A program made the position numbers and the translations under genes. Shown here one piece after another: positions 38,173 through 46,700 of a stretch of 63,934 bases of DNA. The stretch comes from Solobacterium sp. (lineage in GTDB: Bacteria; Bacillota_I; Bacilli_A; Erysipelotrichales; Erysipelotrichaceae), in NCBI GenBank assembly GCA_017512555.1, contig JAFWFE010000015.1, forward strand, positions 1 to 63,934, read 5' to 3'. Under the pieces are notes generated by a model. It was not told where the DNA came from, did not search any database, and saw only the letters and a program-made list of their open reading frames with translations. The stretch's first letter is position 1. Every line of letters begins with the position of its first letter.

Positions 38173-40190
38173 TCAATATCTGGGCACATCGGGGATGTAG
38201 TTATACATTCCCGGAAAATACGCTGTCATCTTTTGCGGAAGCGCTGAAATACGATATTACCGGTATCGAGCTGGATATCCAACTGACAAAAGACAGACAA
38301 ATTGTGGTGATCCACGACGAGACCGTAGACCGTACAACAGACTGTACAGGCGAAGTCAGAAACTATACTCTGGCCGAACTGCAGCGTCTGCATATCCGCG
38401 GTGATGAAAATGAACATATCCCGACGATTCAGGAAGTTTTTGAGTTGGTCAAGCCGGTATGTCTCAGCCGGGGAGTATTGGTCAATATTGAACTGAAAAA
38501 CAGTGTAATCCGTTATGAAGGCATGGAAGAAATGATTCTGGATCTGGTGGCAGAATACCAGCTGGAACCATATGTTATCTATTCTTCCTTTAATCCGGAT
38601 TCCCTTGTACGGTTGAAGCAACTTACGCCGGAGATTCATGCGGGCGTACTGGCTCCGGAAGAAACCAAGTGTCTGGAGATAGCGGAAAAGATCCACGCGG
38701 ACGCGTTACATCCGTTTATCAAATACCTGGATGTGGAAGATCTGCGGAAAAAGACGACATTGCCTGTACGGGCATGGAATGTTTACCAGTTTGAACCATT
38801 CTATCCCAATGAAGGGGAATTGGAGATCCAGAACCTGGAAGTACTTGAGAAACAAGGTGTAACAGATATCTTCACTAACGCTCCGGAGAAATACGTGCCT
38901 TTGTATTCGGCAGATAAATCCCCGGAGGTTTTTTTGATTCAAGACTATGACGTGGATGAAAACAGCGGACGGATGATAAAACAGACAGGCAGAATGACCA
39001 GCTGGCTTCCTGTACATGTCTATGCAGGGGATAAGATTTATCTGACGGAGAACGAATCACCGGTAACCGTATATTTCTATAAAACAGATATACGTGAAGA
39101 ACTGATCTATACCTATACGTATGCGGAAGACGGGAACTGGCATGTGTATGATCACTGTGAAGATTACGATCCCGCGCAGGAATCTATGACGATCGTTCAG
39201 GAAGGATATATCCGGATATCTTTCCCATACATAGGACATCAATACTTATCTGAGATGATCCGCCTGGAAAGAAATACACAAATCTGTACAGACTGGCCGG
39301 ATTACTTTCAGGAAGAATGCCGGAAGACCGCAGATACGGTAAATCAGCTGCGCAGACTCGGAGATCTGGTCTATCTGCTTGCGACAGATACCCACTATGC
39401 GTCAGGAAGTATGTGGGAAGACTCTTTCCGGAATATGAAGATGCTGAGCCGGAGGATTCATCCGGACGGGCTGATTCATCTCGGAGATTTCACCGACGGC
39501 AATATGCCGGAGAAAGTAACCCGGGAGTATGTCTCCGCGGTGATGAAGGATCTGTATTCTCTGGGCATTCCGGTATACTGCACAATAGGAAATCATGACC
39601 GCAACCGGTTCCGCGGCAATCCGGAAGGAATATCCGCAGAAGCAGGCGCATCGTTATACCTGAGGCAAACAAGAAGCTATTATTATCAGGATTTCCCTGA
39701 ACAGAAATTACGGATGTTCTTCCTGGATTCCTTTGATCCGGATCAGAAAGAAAGATATGGTTATACTCTGAAAGAGATCCTCTGGACAGCGTTACATCTT
39801 CCCTGGCAGAAGAAAGACTGGAGAGTAGTATTCTTCTCCCATGTTCCTGTACTGGGATCCATGCATGTCTGGAGTAAAAGGATACGCGGAGGAGATCTGC
39901 TTCTGAGATTGTTACAGACATTTAACCGTAAGGGAAACAGAATATACGGGTTTGTACACGGGCATAATCACTCGGAACAAGTGAACACACAGTTCTCTTT
40001 TCCCATTATTTCTCTGGGCTGTAATAAACCGGAGTACTTTGAGGATCATAAGCCGGAAGGATCACACACTGAAAAACGAGATATGCATACAGTCACACAG
40101 GATCTGTTTGATGTACTGATCATCCATCCGGAAGGGACTATGGACAGGATCCGCTTTGGTGCTGGTACAGACGGGAGGATCGGGCAATGA
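38169..40190 (+). CDS. Glycerophosphodiesterase - calcineurin-like metallophosphoesterase fusion
   Basis: 673 residues. Residues 1-245 are a GDPD domain: H7-R8, E16-N17, E34-L-D36 and H49-D-E, the catalytic and metal-binding set. Residues ~250-375 form a beta-rich linker domain. Residues ~400-645 are a metallophosphoesterase with D407-T-H409, G439-D440, G474-N-H-D477, FSHVP and G598-H-N-H601. No signal peptide is seen, so it acts in the cytoplasm. Together the domains could split a phosphodiester such as glycerophospho-X and then dephosphorylate the product. Its place between the CDP-polyol enzyme and LicD suggests salvage or recycling of the same group. Confidence 0.85.
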   Translation: MINIWAHRGCSYTFPENTLSSFAEALKYDITGIELDIQLTKDRQIVVIHDETVDRTTDCTGEVRNYTLAELQRLHIRGDENEHIPTIQEVFELVKPVCLSRGVLVNIELKNSVIRYEGMEEMILDLVAEYQLEPYVIYSSFNPDSLVRLKQLTPEIHAGVLAPEETKCLEIAEKIHADALHPFIKYLDVEDLRKKTTLPVRAWNVYQFEPFYPNEGELEIQNLEVLEKQGVTDIFTNAPEKYVPLYSADKSPEVFLIQDYDVDENSGRMIKQTGRMTSWLPVHVYAGDKIYLTENESPVTVYFYKTDIREELIYTYTYAEDGNWHVYDHCEDYDPAQESMTIVQEGYIRISFPYIGHQYLSEMIRLERNTQICTDWPDYFQEECRKTADTVNQLRRLGDLVYLLATDTHYASGSMWEDSFRNMKMLSRRIHPDGLIHLGDFTDGNMPEKVTREYVSAVMKDLYSLGIPVYCTIGNHDRNRFRGNPEGISAEAGASLYLRQTRSYYYQDFPEQKLRMFFLDSFDPDQKERYGYTLKEILWTALHLPWQKKDWRVVFFSHVPVLGSMHVWSKRIRGGDLLLRLLQTFNRKGNRIYGFVHGHNHSEQVNTQFSFPIISLGCNKPEYFEDHKPEGSHTEKRDMHTVTQDLFDVLIIHPEGTMDRIRFGAGTDGRIGQ

Positions 40191-41014
40191 TTGAACTGGA
40201 TAATGATACATTACGTAAAGTTCAGCTGATTCAGCGTGAGATGTTGATTGAAGTAGACCGGATCTGCCGTAAACATGATATTTCTTATACGATCATTGCC
40301 GGCACGTTGTTAGGCGCGGTACGTCATAAGGGGTATATTCCCTGGGATGATGATGCGGATATAGCCATGCTGCGGCCGGAATATGACCGTTTCCGTCAGA
40401 TTTGTGAAGAAGAACTTGATCAGGCAAGGTTTATCTTCCAGGATCACCGGAACACTCCCGGATACCGGTGGGGTTACGGAAAGCTGAGAAGAAAAGACAC
40501 ACTGTTTTTGCGTGAACATCAGGAACATATGCCGTATTTTCAGGGAATCTTCATCGATATCTTTCCTTTGGACGAAGTACCGGAAAACCGTATACTGCGC
40601 ACATGGAAGAACTTTGAGTGTTTCTGCGTACGTAAAGCATTGTGGTCGGAAGTAGGGAAGATTGCGGACCGGTCACCTGTCAAACGGACAGTATACCGGT
40701 GGATCAATCGTATCCCGGAGAAAACGATTCTGAACTATTATGAAAAGATGATACAAAAAGCCAGTAAGAAAAGGTCTTCCATGGTTCGTATACTGATGTT
40801 CCCAACCCCGAATAACCAGTATATGTACCTGAAAAAGTGGTATGAAAACCGGGAAGAGATTGAATTTGAGCATTATCTGTTTTACGGTATTAAAGAGTAT
40901 GATGAATACCTGTCATTTAAGTTTGGAGATTATATGACGCTTCCGCCGGAAAGTGAACGAAAAACACATCCGGTATCACAAATCAAGGTAATCGATATAA
41001 AAGACGATGATTAA
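40187..41014 (+). CDS. LicD-family phosphotransferase
   Basis: 275 residues. The LicD signature is clear at the N-terminus: TIIAGTLLGAVRHKGYIPWDDDADIAM (about 37-64), with the acidic DDDAD that binds metal in this nucleotidyltransferase-fold family. LicD proteins transfer phosphocholine or phospho-polyols from CDP donors to sugars of teichoic acids or capsules. The adjacent CDP-forming enzyme is the likely donor source. The start overlaps the preceding stop, and the 3' end overlaps the next gene by eight bases. Confidence 0.9.
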   Translation: MIELDNDTLRKVQLIQREMLIEVDRICRKHDISYTIIAGTLLGAVRHKGYIPWDDDADIAMLRPEYDRFRQICEEELDQARFIFQDHRNTPGYRWGYGKLRRKDTLFLREHQEHMPYFQGIFIDIFPLDEVPENRILRTWKNFECFCVRKALWSEVGKIADRSPVKRTVYRWINRIPEKTILNYYEKMIQKASKKRSSMVRILMFPTPNNQYMYLKKWYENREEIEFEHYLFYGIKEYDEYLSFKFGDYMTLPPESERKTHPVSQIKVIDIKDDD

Positions 41015-41813
41015 TGAATTCACGGAGAAAATCAGAAGACAAAAGATCTTTCTGTTTGGTACAGGATTTGTGGCAGAAATGTTTTATCGTGCACTGGAAC
41101 TCAATGGTCTTGAGTCAGGTGTAGAAGGCTGTATTGTCTCTTCGGAAGACTATCTGCGGCCTGACTTTCATGGATTGCCTGTATATACTGCAGCGATGTG
41201 CGCAGGCAGGAAAGAACTGGTATGTATTGCGGTTCACGAGGCGAACCGGGAGTCTGCGGAGATTATTCTGAAGGAGCATGGGATCCATGATTATGTGTGG
41301 ATCTATCCCATGATTTATCCTCTGGTCTATGGAGATGTGCAGGAGGAGAGGAACATACCTTTACAAGAACTCATGATGCATCAGAATACGGAATATTACT
41401 GGATAGAGGCAAGATACAGCGCTGCCGTTGAACATACAAAAGAACACCCGGATTATAACATCTACCGCAAGGCTATTGCCCTGCATACAAGTCCCAGAAC
41501 GGCAGAATACCGTTTACAGAAGATGCTGGAACTGATCCGGGGATTTGAACGCTGCGGATATGATCCGCAATATCCGATTCTGATCGATGACCAATTCAGG
41601 ATCATTGACGGCCTGCACAGAGCAGCTTTGTGTATATGGAACGAAATCGAAGAAATACCCTGCAGGATCGTTAAGGCTTCAAAGAACTATGAATTATTGC
41701 TTGACGACCGTAATTTCCTGCCGGAGAAAAAACTGAAAGAATACGGATTCACTGCAGAGGAGATTCAAAGGCTGCATGATTACCACAAGTTGATGGAGAA
41801 GAAATACAGATAG
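41007..41813 (+). CDS. Rossmann module fused to a ParB/Srx-like domain
   Basis: 268 residues. The N-terminal ~110 residues form a Rossmann-like module (KIFLFGTGFVAEMFYRAL) similar to the C-terminus of the glycosyltransferase at 35548. The C-terminal part carries the ParB/sulfiredoxin-fold pattern ILIDDQFRIIDGLHRAALC (DG-LHR at 201-205) and EIPCRIV. ParB-fold proteins bind CTP or other nucleotides, and SbnI/SerK relatives phosphorylate small hydroxyl compounds. A kinase supplying a phospho-polyol to the neighbouring cytidylyltransferase is possible but is only inference. The start has no good ribosome-binding site and is coupled to licD. Confidence 0.7.
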   Translation: MINEFTEKIRRQKIFLFGTGFVAEMFYRALELNGLESGVEGCIVSSEDYLRPDFHGLPVYTAAMCAGRKELVCIAVHEANRESAEIILKEHGIHDYVWIYPMIYPLVYGDVQEERNIPLQELMMHQNTEYYWIEARYSAAVEHTKEHPDYNIYRKAIALHTSPRTAEYRLQKMLELIRGFERCGYDPQYPILIDDQFRIIDGLHRAALCIWNEIEEIPCRIVKASKNYELLLDDRNFLPEKKLKEYGFTAEEIQRLHDYHKLMEKKYR

Positions 41814-41814
41814 A

Positions 41815-42408
41815 ATGAAAAAGAACCGCTTAATTCCAAAGATTGCCGGTGAGACAAGAGAAGATCATATCCCTCTGATGCTTGATGAATCCATGGAACT
41901 CCTGCTGGATTATATTGAAACACACGAAGAGATTGAGAAAATATTGGAGATCGGCACAGCAGTCGGCTGGTCAAGCATGTGTATGGCAGGGGTCCGGAAA
42001 ACGATCCACGTGGACACGGTGGAGATTGATCTGGATATGGCAGAGAAGGCGATAAACAATATCCGTGACAATGATCTCCGGGATCAGATCACAGTACATC
42101 ATATAGATGCCCTGCAGTATGAGACCGGAAAGATCTTTGACTTGATCTTCATCGATGCCGCAAAATCCCAGTACATGAATTACGTCGATCACTTCTTCGA
42201 TAACAGTCATACAGGGACGATGTTTGTCTTTGACAACCTGAACTTCCACGGTATCGTAGATGATCCATCCCTGTCCCACAACCGCTCCACAATACAACTC
42301 ACCAGAAAGATCCGGGAATTCCGTGAAAAATTATCCGGAGATCCCCGCTTCGCAACACAATTCATGGATATCGGAGACGGTATCGCATTTGCGGAAAGAA
42401 TCGTATAG
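41815..42408 (+). CDS. Class I SAM-dependent O-methyltransferase (YrrM/COMT-like)
   Basis: 197 residues. Motif I ILEIGTAVGWSS (about 43-54), acidic motif VEIDLDM, and FDLIFIDAAKSQYMNY (about 106-121) with the metal-binding Asp are those of cation-dependent O-methyltransferases such as YrrM. YrrM relatives modify tRNA hydroxyuridine, while others act on small molecules. In this operon it could methylate the glycan modification, but a housekeeping tRNA role is equally possible. It begins two bases after the previous stop. Confidence 0.85.
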   Translation: MKKNRLIPKIAGETREDHIPLMLDESMELLLDYIETHEEIEKILEIGTAVGWSSMCMAGVRKTIHVDTVEIDLDMAEKAINNIRDNDLRDQITVHHIDALQYETGKIFDLIFIDAAKSQYMNYVDHFFDNSHTGTMFVFDNLNFHGIVDDPSLSHNRSTIQLTRKIREFREKLSGDPRFATQFMDIGDGIAFAERIV

Positions 42409-42425
42409 TAAGGGTGAGTGGCAAG

Positions 42426-43322
42426 ATGAAAAGAAAAAACGTAATATTACTGACAAATGAAAGATCCGGGCAGGGAAAGATACGCAGGTGTATTTACGAT
42501 ATCCTGACGATTGTCAGTGATGCCGGATATGACGTGATCGTACGTCCTGTATTCTCCATGCCCAAAGATGAACAGATTACTGCGGAAGATCATCCGGACA
42601 TGGTGATCTGCTGCGGTGGTGACGGTACGCTTCATCATACGATCAACACGATGATTCAGAAAAATCTGGATTATCCTCTTGGGTATATTCCCATGGGTAC
42701 GACAAATGATTTCTCCCGCAGTCTGGAACTTCCACGGAAGACAGAAGATGTATGCCGGGCAATTCTGGACGGAGATATCATCGACTACGATATCGGTAAA
42801 TTCAACGATGAGTATTTCAACTATGTAGCCGCGTTCGGGGTCTTCTCGGATGCCAGTTATACAACCAGACAGGAAGACAAGAACCTGTTTGGTTATGCGG
42901 CATACGTCGTCAACGCGATATCCAATCTGCCTCACTATGTCTCAGATCAATATCATATGACGATTCATGCCGACAGCTTTGAGGCAGAAGGAAACTATAT
43001 CTTTGGGGCTGTCAGTAATTCCATGAGTATCGGTGGTATGAGAATCAAGGGTTTCACTAGAGAACGGCTGACCGATGGTAAATTTGATTTGTTCCTGATC
43101 AAAGCCCCGCAGAATGCGAATGATCTGACAGAAATCGCTCTGGCCTTAAGTTCCGGTGACTATAATCACCCCTATATTGAAATGAGAGAAATCACGAGGG
43201 TGGAGTTTGAATCCAATGAGGAGACCGGATGGACACTGGATGGAGAATTCGGGGGAACACATAAAAAAGAGATCATCACCCTGGGAAAGAAAATCAAAAT
43301 GATCGTACCGGCAAGAAAATAA
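42426..43322 (+). CDS. Diacylglycerol/lipid kinase family protein
   Basis: 298 residues from the ATG at 42426 (AAGGGTG upstream); a GTG at 42414 is less well placed. The catalytic fold is shown by CCGGDGTLHHTIN (about 64-76) and PMGTTNDFSRSL (about 92-103), as in DgkB/YegS-type soluble lipid kinases, and TLDGEFGG near the C-terminus. DgkB recycles diacylglycerol released during lipoteichoic acid synthesis, which would fit the preceding phosphodiester genes. Whether it belongs to that operon is uncertain, though no promoter separates them. Confidence 0.88.
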   Translation: MKRKNVILLTNERSGQGKIRRCIYDILTIVSDAGYDVIVRPVFSMPKDEQITAEDHPDMVICCGGDGTLHHTINTMIQKNLDYPLGYIPMGTTNDFSRSLELPRKTEDVCRAILDGDIIDYDIGKFNDEYFNYVAAFGVFSDASYTTRQEDKNLFGYAAYVVNAISNLPHYVSDQYHMTIHADSFEAEGNYIFGAVSNSMSIGGMRIKGFTRERLTDGKFDLFLIKAPQNANDLTEIALALSSGDYNHPYIEMREITRVEFESNEETGWTLDGEFGGTHKKEIITLGKKIKMIVPARK

Positions 43323-43348
43323 AGGATCGAATGAATCGATCCTTTTTT
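43322..43348 (+). terminator. Terminator at the end of the glycan operon
   Basis: AAGGATCGA-ATGAA-TCGATCCTT stem with six T on the plus strand. It separates convergent genes. Confidence 0.9.
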
Positions 43349-43358
43349 CATCTGTAAA

Positions 43359-44192
43359 CTAGAAGTGTCCGCCGCTTCCGTGAGAGAAACCACCGCTGTT
43401 GATGGTTGTACCACCATGACTGTGACCACCTCCGGAACCGGAAGAATTGCCGGTATTGATCGGAATACGTGTCTCTGTACGGTACAGGAAGGAATCTTCA
43501 CGTATGGCAAGTCTTAATCCATCTTCAGGGATGTAGTTCACTGCCGTGGTCTTGATTCCGGCAGTTTTATTCTTGGCACGCAGACGCAGGCAGACAAGCA
43601 GGGAAGTCAGCGGTGACAGTACGGCTGTGATTCCCCGGAAATTCGCTCTTGTTTGTTCTTTCTGAGCTGCAAGTTCTTCTTCACTGATTGTGGGTATATC
43701 CACAGGTGTACCCTGCGCTTCCTGGGATAACATATACTCTGAATCGTTCAGGAACCTGTGCATGGCTTCATACCAGTCACCTTGCCTGAGTTCATATTCC
43801 ACACCAGCTTCCACCTGGTCTTTTCCATAATCGGTAAATGCCCGGTGAGCTTTACTTCCATAGGCTGTAGTCAGATACTCACGTTCGTCCATATCGATGG
43901 TAAGCAGATAACCGTTCTTTTCCGGTCCGTATCCCATATCTTCACTCTTGTACAGATACTCCGCGAACTCAGATAATCTTGTGTATCCCTGACGGTCATT
44001 CTCTATACGGATATACAGGTCTACTTCATAACGGTTACTGATTTCTATTGCCTTATCTTCCAGTTCCTGGACAGCAGAAGCCTCCAGAAGACCATAGTGA
44101 TCAACGATATGTTTCGGTGATGCGCTGACCGGTAACAACCAGAGACCAAAGAAGGCGGTGATGGCAATGAACCATGTGATTATACGTTTCAT
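43359..44192 (-). CDS. TPM-domain membrane protein (YdjH-like)
   Basis: 277 residues. An N-terminal signal/anchor (about 4-24) is followed by the TPM domain (about 27-150: VDHYGLLEASAVQELEDKA, then GYLLTIDMDEREYLTTAYG). A second hydrophobic stretch near 190-205 is followed by a Gly/His/Ser-rich tail (GSGGGHSHGG). TPM domains help membrane-complex assembly, as in photosystem repair proteins. It is last of three minus-strand genes matching the B. subtilis ydjG-ydjH-ydjI set. Confidence 0.8.
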   Translation of the reverse strand: MKRIITWFIAITAFFGLWLLPVSASPKHIVDHYGLLEASAVQELEDKAIEISNRYEVDLYIRIENDRQGYTRLSEFAEYLYKSEDMGYGPEKNGYLLTIDMDEREYLTTAYGSKAHRAFTDYGKDQVEAGVEYELRQGDWYEAMHRFLNDSEYMLSQEAQGTPVDIPTISEEELAAQKEQTRANFRGITAVLSPLTSLLVCLRLRAKNKTAGIKTTAVNYIPEDGLRLAIREDSFLYRTETRIPINTGNSSGSGGGHSHGGTTINSGGFSHGSGGHF

Positions 44193-44203
44193 CTCAAACC
44201 TCC

Positions 44204-45292
44204 TTATATCGCAAAGCTGATAATCAGCCAGAATACGGCAATCAATGCCAAAGAGATACCGATAAAGTAGAGTAAGAACTTCCGGTTATCCACAGGCAGG
44301 TCATCACCAATCATCTTACCGGTCTGTCCGTTCATTGCAAACATGTAGTTCTTTCCGTTCCATTGTGTTGTCAACATCCAGATGGGGAAGAAAGCATAGT
44401 GGATCTGGTCATGTTTCAGACCGACAAAGCGCTGTTCCGGAGCGATGGAGTCATATCCCATTACCGTAGAATCAATCGCAGAACCTGCGGAATTCTTCAT
44501 CCGCACATCTACACGTTTCGCGTCATCTTCCGCAGACACATCATACTTATCTGCCAGATATCCCGGCATATAACTGATCTGGAAGGGTACCATATCCGCA
44601 TAGGAGAAAGGTTCAAGAGAATCCATGAACGCGTCCGGCATCTTGCTGGAAGCATCCGCAGGCACATGTTTAAAACGTACATATCCTTTTCTGCGGATAC
44701 GATAGTGTTCTGTCGTGGTGATCTGTTCCCTGGATGTCCTTGCGATATGAGTACGTGTACCGTGATATGTCATATCCGCGCTGGCAGTACCATCATACAG
44801 CCAGAAAGGAACATAAATTCCCTGAATCTCCTGGATATGATTCTCTGACTTGAACGCTGCAGGCAGGAAAGGTTTTCCCTCATAGAACGTACTGAGCTTC
44901 TTTACTGCCGCATTCTTGTCCAGTTTGAACGGAATCACGTAATCTGGTTTCAAAGCACCGGAGAACTGCGAGGGAACGATCGTCGGATTACCGCAATACG
45001 GACAACGTGTAGCAGCTGTATTATCATCACAAATCAGTTCTGCGCTGCAGGAAGGGCAGGTATAGGCACGCATATGCTGAGCCTCATCCTCTGTCCATTC
45101 CAGATAATCCGGAGCCGCATAGACATCATTCGCTTCAATCGCCGCAAGATTCGCATCCGCATACATTTCCTCGATTTCGGCAACTTCAAAAACAGAATCA
45201 CAGTAATCACACTTCAGTTTCTGTTCTGCTGAATCAAAGTGGAGAGGACCGCCGCACTTGGGACATTTATAGTTTGTGACCTGATCGGGCAT
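44204..45292 (-). CDS. Zn-ribbon membrane protein (YdjG-like)
   Basis: 362 residues. Two zinc ribbons, CPKCGG...CDYCD (about 9-30) and CPSCS...CPYCG (about 79-101), precede a beta-rich domain with PFWLYDGTA, and a single membrane helix (about 338-360) ends the chain. In B. subtilis a comparable Zn-ribbon protein works with a TPM protein to hold the SPFH protein YdjI at the membrane. It lies between those two genes here. The ribbon topology suggests the N-terminus is cytosolic. Confidence 0.8.
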   Translation of the reverse strand: MPDQVTNYKCPKCGGPLHFDSAEQKLKCDYCDSVFEVAEIEEMYADANLAAIEANDVYAAPDYLEWTEDEAQHMRAYTCPSCSAELICDDNTAATRCPYCGNPTIVPSQFSGALKPDYVIPFKLDKNAAVKKLSTFYEGKPFLPAAFKSENHIQEIQGIYVPFWLYDGTASADMTYHGTRTHIARTSREQITTTEHYRIRRKGYVRFKHVPADASSKMPDAFMDSLEPFSYADMVPFQISYMPGYLADKYDVSAEDDAKRVDVRMKNSAGSAIDSTVMGYDSIAPEQRFVGLKHDQIHYAFFPIWMLTTQWNGKNYMFAMNGQTGKMIGDDLPVDNRKFLLYFIGISLALIAVFWLIISFAI

Positions 45293-45327
45293 GTGTTAAC
45301 TCCTTTCCGGATGAACTAAAGTAAAAT

Positions 45328-45356
45328 ATGGCCGACCGAAACGGCCGGCCATATCA
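45328..45356 (-). terminator. Hairpin between the SPFH and Zn-ribbon genes
   Basis: ATATGGCC...GGCCATAT stem with an inner GACCG/CGGCC arm, one mismatch, loop AAA. On the minus strand it is followed by a short TTTTA. It may be a partial terminator that sets relative levels of the two genes. Confidence 0.5.
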
Positions 45357-45361
45357 CTCAT

Positions 45362-46561
45362 TTATTCAGGTTTCTTAGTACCGCACTTAGTGCAGAAGTT
45401 ACCATTGTTTTCCGCACCGCAGTTCTGGCAGAACCACTTGGTGCTTTCCGGTTTCTTGGTACCACACTTCGGACAGAAGTTATCTGTGCATTCCTGGCCG
45501 CATGTCGGGCAGGTCCATGTGTTTCCTGCCGGAGCCGGCTGAGGCGCAGGTTTCTGCTGTGCAGCATTGAGCATCGCTGCAGCATCGATATTACCGGCCT
45601 GCTGAGCCATGTTCATTGCCATGAATCCGGTAGGAGCACCTGCAGTATTGTTTGCGGCATCTACCATTGCCTGGGAAACACTTCCCACGTAGTTGGCATA
45701 AGCCATACCAGGATCCTTGAATGCCGCGTTTCTCTGCAGATCCAGTAATCTCTTTTCATCTTCTTCCAGGGCATTGACACTGGATACACCGAAGGAAACG
45801 ATCTCAATACCACGGAGATCACGCCATTTGGCGCTTAACTGCTCATTCAGCGCATCAGCCAGTTCACCTGTATGAGTGATGATCTGGGAATAACGGATAC
45901 CTTCTTCACCGGACAGTTTAGCCAACGCAGGCTGTAAAGCTGTCAGTAATTCAGTCTTCAGCTGGTTACTGATTTCATCTACGGTATAGACCTGGGCGAA
46001 GTTACCACATACGTTTGTATAGAACAGAATCGGATCTACTACACGGATGCTGTATTCACCGAAGCAGCGGATACGGATATCCATATCGATATTCGCGTTC
46101 TTGTCCACAACTCTGAACGGAATCGGATTCGGTGTACCGTATTTGTTTCCAACCAGTTCCTTGGTGTTGAAGTAATAAACTCTCTGATCTTCCGCAGGCT
46201 GTCCGCCAAATTCAAAACGCTTACCGATCTGCGCAAAGATCGTCTTGACACTTTCACCCAGATTGCCGGTAAAGAGGGAAGGTTCTGTTGAAGAATCATA
46301 ACGATATTCACCCGGCTCGGCGCAGATATCCACAACCTTGCCCTGTTCAACGATGATCATGCACTGTCCATCCGCAACAGCGATGACAGAACCATCGGTA
46401 ATAATATTGTCATTGCCGCGGTTTGCAGAAATGCCGCTGACCTTTTTCTTACCCTTTACTGCGATTACATTTGCAGGAATTGCTTCACAGTAGAAGTACT
46501 CTTTCCATTGTTCACTGAGAACGCTGGTGCCGGCAGCTAATGCAGCTTGAATTAATCCCAT
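45362..46561 (-). CDS. ydjI: SPFH-domain protein with C-terminal zinc ribbons (YdjI-like)
   Basis: 399 residues. The body (about 20-290) is the 'virion core'/SPFH domain, recognised by SEQWKEYFYCEAIPANVIAVKG and GIEIVSFGVSSV. A Pro/Ala-rich linker near 345 leads to two zinc ribbons (CPTCGQ...CPKCG and CQNCGA...CTKCG). YdjI in B. subtilis is needed for PspA localisation under membrane stress. No pspA lies nearby. It is first of the three-gene unit, with GGAGAT upstream. Confidence 0.85.
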   Translation of the reverse strand: MGLIQAALAAGTSVLSEQWKEYFYCEAIPANVIAVKGKKKVSGISANRGNDNIITDGSVIAVADGQCMIIVEQGKVVDICAEPGEYRYDSSTEPSLFTGNLGESVKTIFAQIGKRFEFGGQPAEDQRVYYFNTKELVGNKYGTPNPIPFRVVDKNANIDMDIRIRCFGEYSIRVVDPILFYTNVCGNFAQVYTVDEISNQLKTELLTALQPALAKLSGEEGIRYSQIITHTGELADALNEQLSAKWRDLRGIEIVSFGVSSVNALEEDEKRLLDLQRNAAFKDPGMAYANYVGSVSQAMVDAANNTAGAPTGFMAMNMAQQAGNIDAAAMLNAAQQKPAPQPAPAGNTWTCPTCGQECTDNFCPKCGTKKPESTKWFCQNCGAENNGNFCTKCGTKKPE

Positions 46562-46592
46562 AATTATTGATCTCCTTCATTTATGTATCTCT

Positions 46593-46619
46593 ATTATATA
46601 TCATCTGTTCTTGGATGAA
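46593..46619 (-). promoter_or_regulatory. Promoter of the SPFH operon
   Basis: On the minus strand a perfect TATAAT (plus 46593-46598) lies 31 bases before the start, with a weak TTTCAT at about -35. Confidence 0.45.
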
Positions 46620-46642
46620 ATATTAATTTCCTCAGACAATCT

Positions 46643-46672
46643 TTGTGACAAATCTGTTATTAACAGTAGAAT
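46643..46672 (+). promoter_or_regulatory. Promoter of folA
   Basis: TTGTGA (46643-46648), an 18-base spacer and TAGAAT (46667-46672), 28 bases before the folA ATG. It is divergent from the SPFH operon. Confidence 0.6.
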
Positions 46673-46700
46673 ATAGACAGAGAAAAGAGGTACGCAGAGG

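Noticed and set aside
41815..42408. Methyltransferase as a certain part of glycan synthesis
   Set aside because: It is too close to YrrM, a tRNA-modifying enzyme, to assign it by location alone.
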